Origin: Ulva prolifera | Taxonomy: Eukaryota > Chlorophyta > Ulvophyceae > Ulvales > Ulvaceae | Length of the DNA stretch: 64,000 nt | Assembly: GCA_023078555.1 (NCBI GenBank) | Contig: CM041198.1 | Location: 11,599,874-11,663,873 of the forward strand | Direction of reading: 5' to 3' | Shown here: positions 62,501 to 64,000 of the stretch, piece after piece | Layout: the number at the start of each line of letters is the position of its first letter | How positions within the stretch are numbered: the first letter of the stretch is position 1 | Position numbers and translations under genes: made by a program | The notes under the pieces: model-generated | What the model saw: the letters and a program-made list of their open reading frames with translations, nothing else | Databases searched by the model: none | Told to the model about the DNA's origin: nothing

Positions 62501-64000
62501 ATGGGTCGTGTCAGGACGCAGTGCGGGATGTCGGTCAGAGAGGTTGCACAGCTTGGCTGCGCCAGGCGCAGCAACGCGATAGCTCCCTACGCTCTCACAC
62601 GCCACCTTTTCCGACAGCCACCAGGACGTGTCGCGGCAAAACAACCTGTGCACCAGGCAACATCAAGGGATGCGGTCGCCGTTGTAGGAAGTGCTGCAGT
62701 CAGAGCAGGTGTGCAGAGAAACATGGTAACAAGCACCCTTGTCTTGAATGGCTGTCTTGGCTGCTGGTCCTGTGCGATCTAGCTCTCACGATCAGCGATT
62801 CCACATGCATGTTTATGTCAACGTAATCAGGAGGGTACAGCAGCCTTTGACAGGTCTGGTGAGTATGTACATGATTCCCTTTAATCATCACCAACACGTT
62901 GCAACTGCAGCCCATTGCATTCGCACAAGGCACCCTCTTGCCGTGCAGACGTAGACAGTCAGGGAAGTGTCAAATCGAGTCGAGGGCGTACGGTCAGAGG
63001 GCTCTGTGGCTGCCAGGCAGACATTGTGGTGCTTGGACTTGGTGCCAGCGGCACTGCAGTGGCAAAGGTTGCAGACCAGCTGGGACACACTGTGTTAGGT
63101 GTGGAAATTCGTTCATGATGCTGGAGCATGCAATATCTTCGGACAGCATAGCGTCAAGCCCTATGTGGTGCAGCAATTGACGAATGGAAAACACACACAG
63201 CCAGAGACGTGTTAATTCCGGGTCTTCCAGCCCGGTCTCCCTTAAAATGCTGGTGGGGTGAACCCCCGGTGGAAGCACTGGATCACTGCCGCCTGCTAAT
63301 TCTCTCGCCGGGGGTCACACTCGAGCACAAATTAGTTCAGGCAGCTCTTGCCCGACAGACTGCCATCACATCAGAGCTTGCATATGCAATGGGCTTGCTG
63401 CCTTGTACTCTACCTACAATTGCAATCACGGGGACGAATGGCAAATCTACGACCGTTGCTTTCGTAAGTGCCATGCTGTGTCAACTTGGACTCAATGTAT
63501 GGACCGGTGGTAATTTTGGAGAGCCTGTGTCATGCTTGGCAGCTGCACTTGCATCGGGCAAGCCACCACCTGATATTGCAGTAATTGAGGTGTCTTCTTA
63601 TCAATTAGAGGCTCCTGGTTTGATTCAACCGTATGCAGCAGCAATTCTCAATCTGTCAGTGGATCACCTGGACCGACATGGGGATATGCAAGAATACGCA
63701 CGCACCAAAATGCGACTGGTGTCGAGAATGCCACCCGGAGCTCCAAAGCTGGTGTCTCCTGAAGTCATTGCATACGCAAGGGGCATCGCGTCTGCAGTGG
63801 CACGTGAAGTCTTGGATGAGATGCCTGGACTTGAGTTTGATCACACAGCATCCCAAGTGAAAATGCAGCATGCCGGCTGGTCACAGCCTAAGCTGCTGGA
63901 TTTATCTGAGTTGCGTGCTGTGGGTCATCACAACCGGAGGAACGCAGGCATCGCCGTATTTCTGGCCAGTGCCGTTGTCGGTGAATCCAGGTGGGATGAG
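62501..64000 (+). CDS. MURD: MurD-like UDP-N-acetylmuramoylalanine-D-glutamate ligase (5' part; cut by window end)
   Basis: MurD adds D-Glu to UDP-MurNAc-L-Ala in peptidoglycan synthesis. Exon 1 (62501-62708) encodes a basic, Ala/Arg-rich leader suited to plastid import. Splicing AGCAG|GTGTGC to GGCAG|ACATT continues into the N-terminal Rossmann motif IVVLGLGASGTAVAK (exon 2, 63021-63098). A long frame open to the window end then carries LLILSPGVTLEH, ATP loop IAITGTNGKSTTVAF, and WTGGNFGEP. It continues with IEVSSYQLEAPGLIQPYAAA, LNLSVDHLDRHGDMQEYART and VGHHNRRNAGIA. The order and content match MurD rather than other Mur ligases or folylpolyglutamate synthase (SSYQLE plus DHLDRHG). The acceptor joining exon 2 to the long exon (between 63170 and 63270) is not fixed. 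The C-terminal domain lies beyond the window. Confidence 0.87.

Noticed and set aside
62501-64000. Bacterial contamination as source of MurD
   Set aside because: The N-terminal part is interrupted by introns, has a leader peptide and lies next to an intron-containing Hsp90.

Overview
This window is nuclear DNA of a photosynthetic eukaryote. Almost every gene is split by spliceosomal introns. It encodes an 80S ribosomal protein (eS8) and a eukaryotic lysyl-tRNA synthetase, plus organelle-type proteins: a bacterial-type L4, a PrmA-like L11 methyltransferase and an organellar Hsp90. A MurD-like peptidoglycan ligase with a transit-like N-terminus suggests a plastid that still makes peptidoglycan. 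Delta-tubulin suggests triplet basal bodies, so a flagellate stage. A monofunctional formate-THF ligase, frequent GTGCG splice donors and TGTAA motifs after some stop codons fit a green-lineage (prasinophyte-like) alga. The species cannot be named from the sequence.

Layout. 1-1800: no supported gene. 1801-13050 (-): a ten-exon nonribosomal-peptide-synthetase-like gene. Its reading frame closes exactly at 1816 codons and reads adenylation domain with an N-methyltransferase inserted between motifs A8 and A9, carrier protein, then a CocE/S15-type alpha/beta hydrolase. Its introns hold diverged repeats and a MITE-like element. 13051-17741: intergenic, with a CA/CG microsatellite, a C20 tract and an inverted repeat copy. 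17742-23775 (+): NPC1-type sterol transporter, twelve exons, 1341 codons. About 25.5-26.9 kb (-): unrecognised coiled-coil protein. 28195-29479 (-): endonuclease III with an altered iron-sulphur loop. 29898-30964 (-): thymidylate kinase. About 31.3-34.4 kb (-): GalT/HIT-like protein. 35022-36848 (+): delta-tubulin. 37903-~39.4 kb (-): PrmA-like methyltransferase. 39963-40589 (+): intronless eS8. 41369-44852 (-): lysyl-tRNA synthetase. 45395-48856 (+): formate-THF ligase. 49160-~50.8 kb (-): protein tyrosine phosphatase. 51782-52550 (+): membrane-anchored RING E3 ligase. 53536-55673 (-): organellar L4. 57797-61704 (-): organellar Hsp90. 62501-64000 (+): MurD, cut by the window end.

Most genes are unrelated housekeeping neighbours, as expected in a eukaryote. 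The unusual system is the NRPS-like gene. It has no condensation domain, so by its domains it would activate one amino acid, N-methylate it on the carrier and possibly release it through the fused hydrolase. The methyltransferase is carried exactly by exons 7-9 between phase-0 introns, and the carrier-hydrolase part is one long exon. Splice sites were assigned by eye from family conservation and frame closure; no alignment program or transcript data were available.
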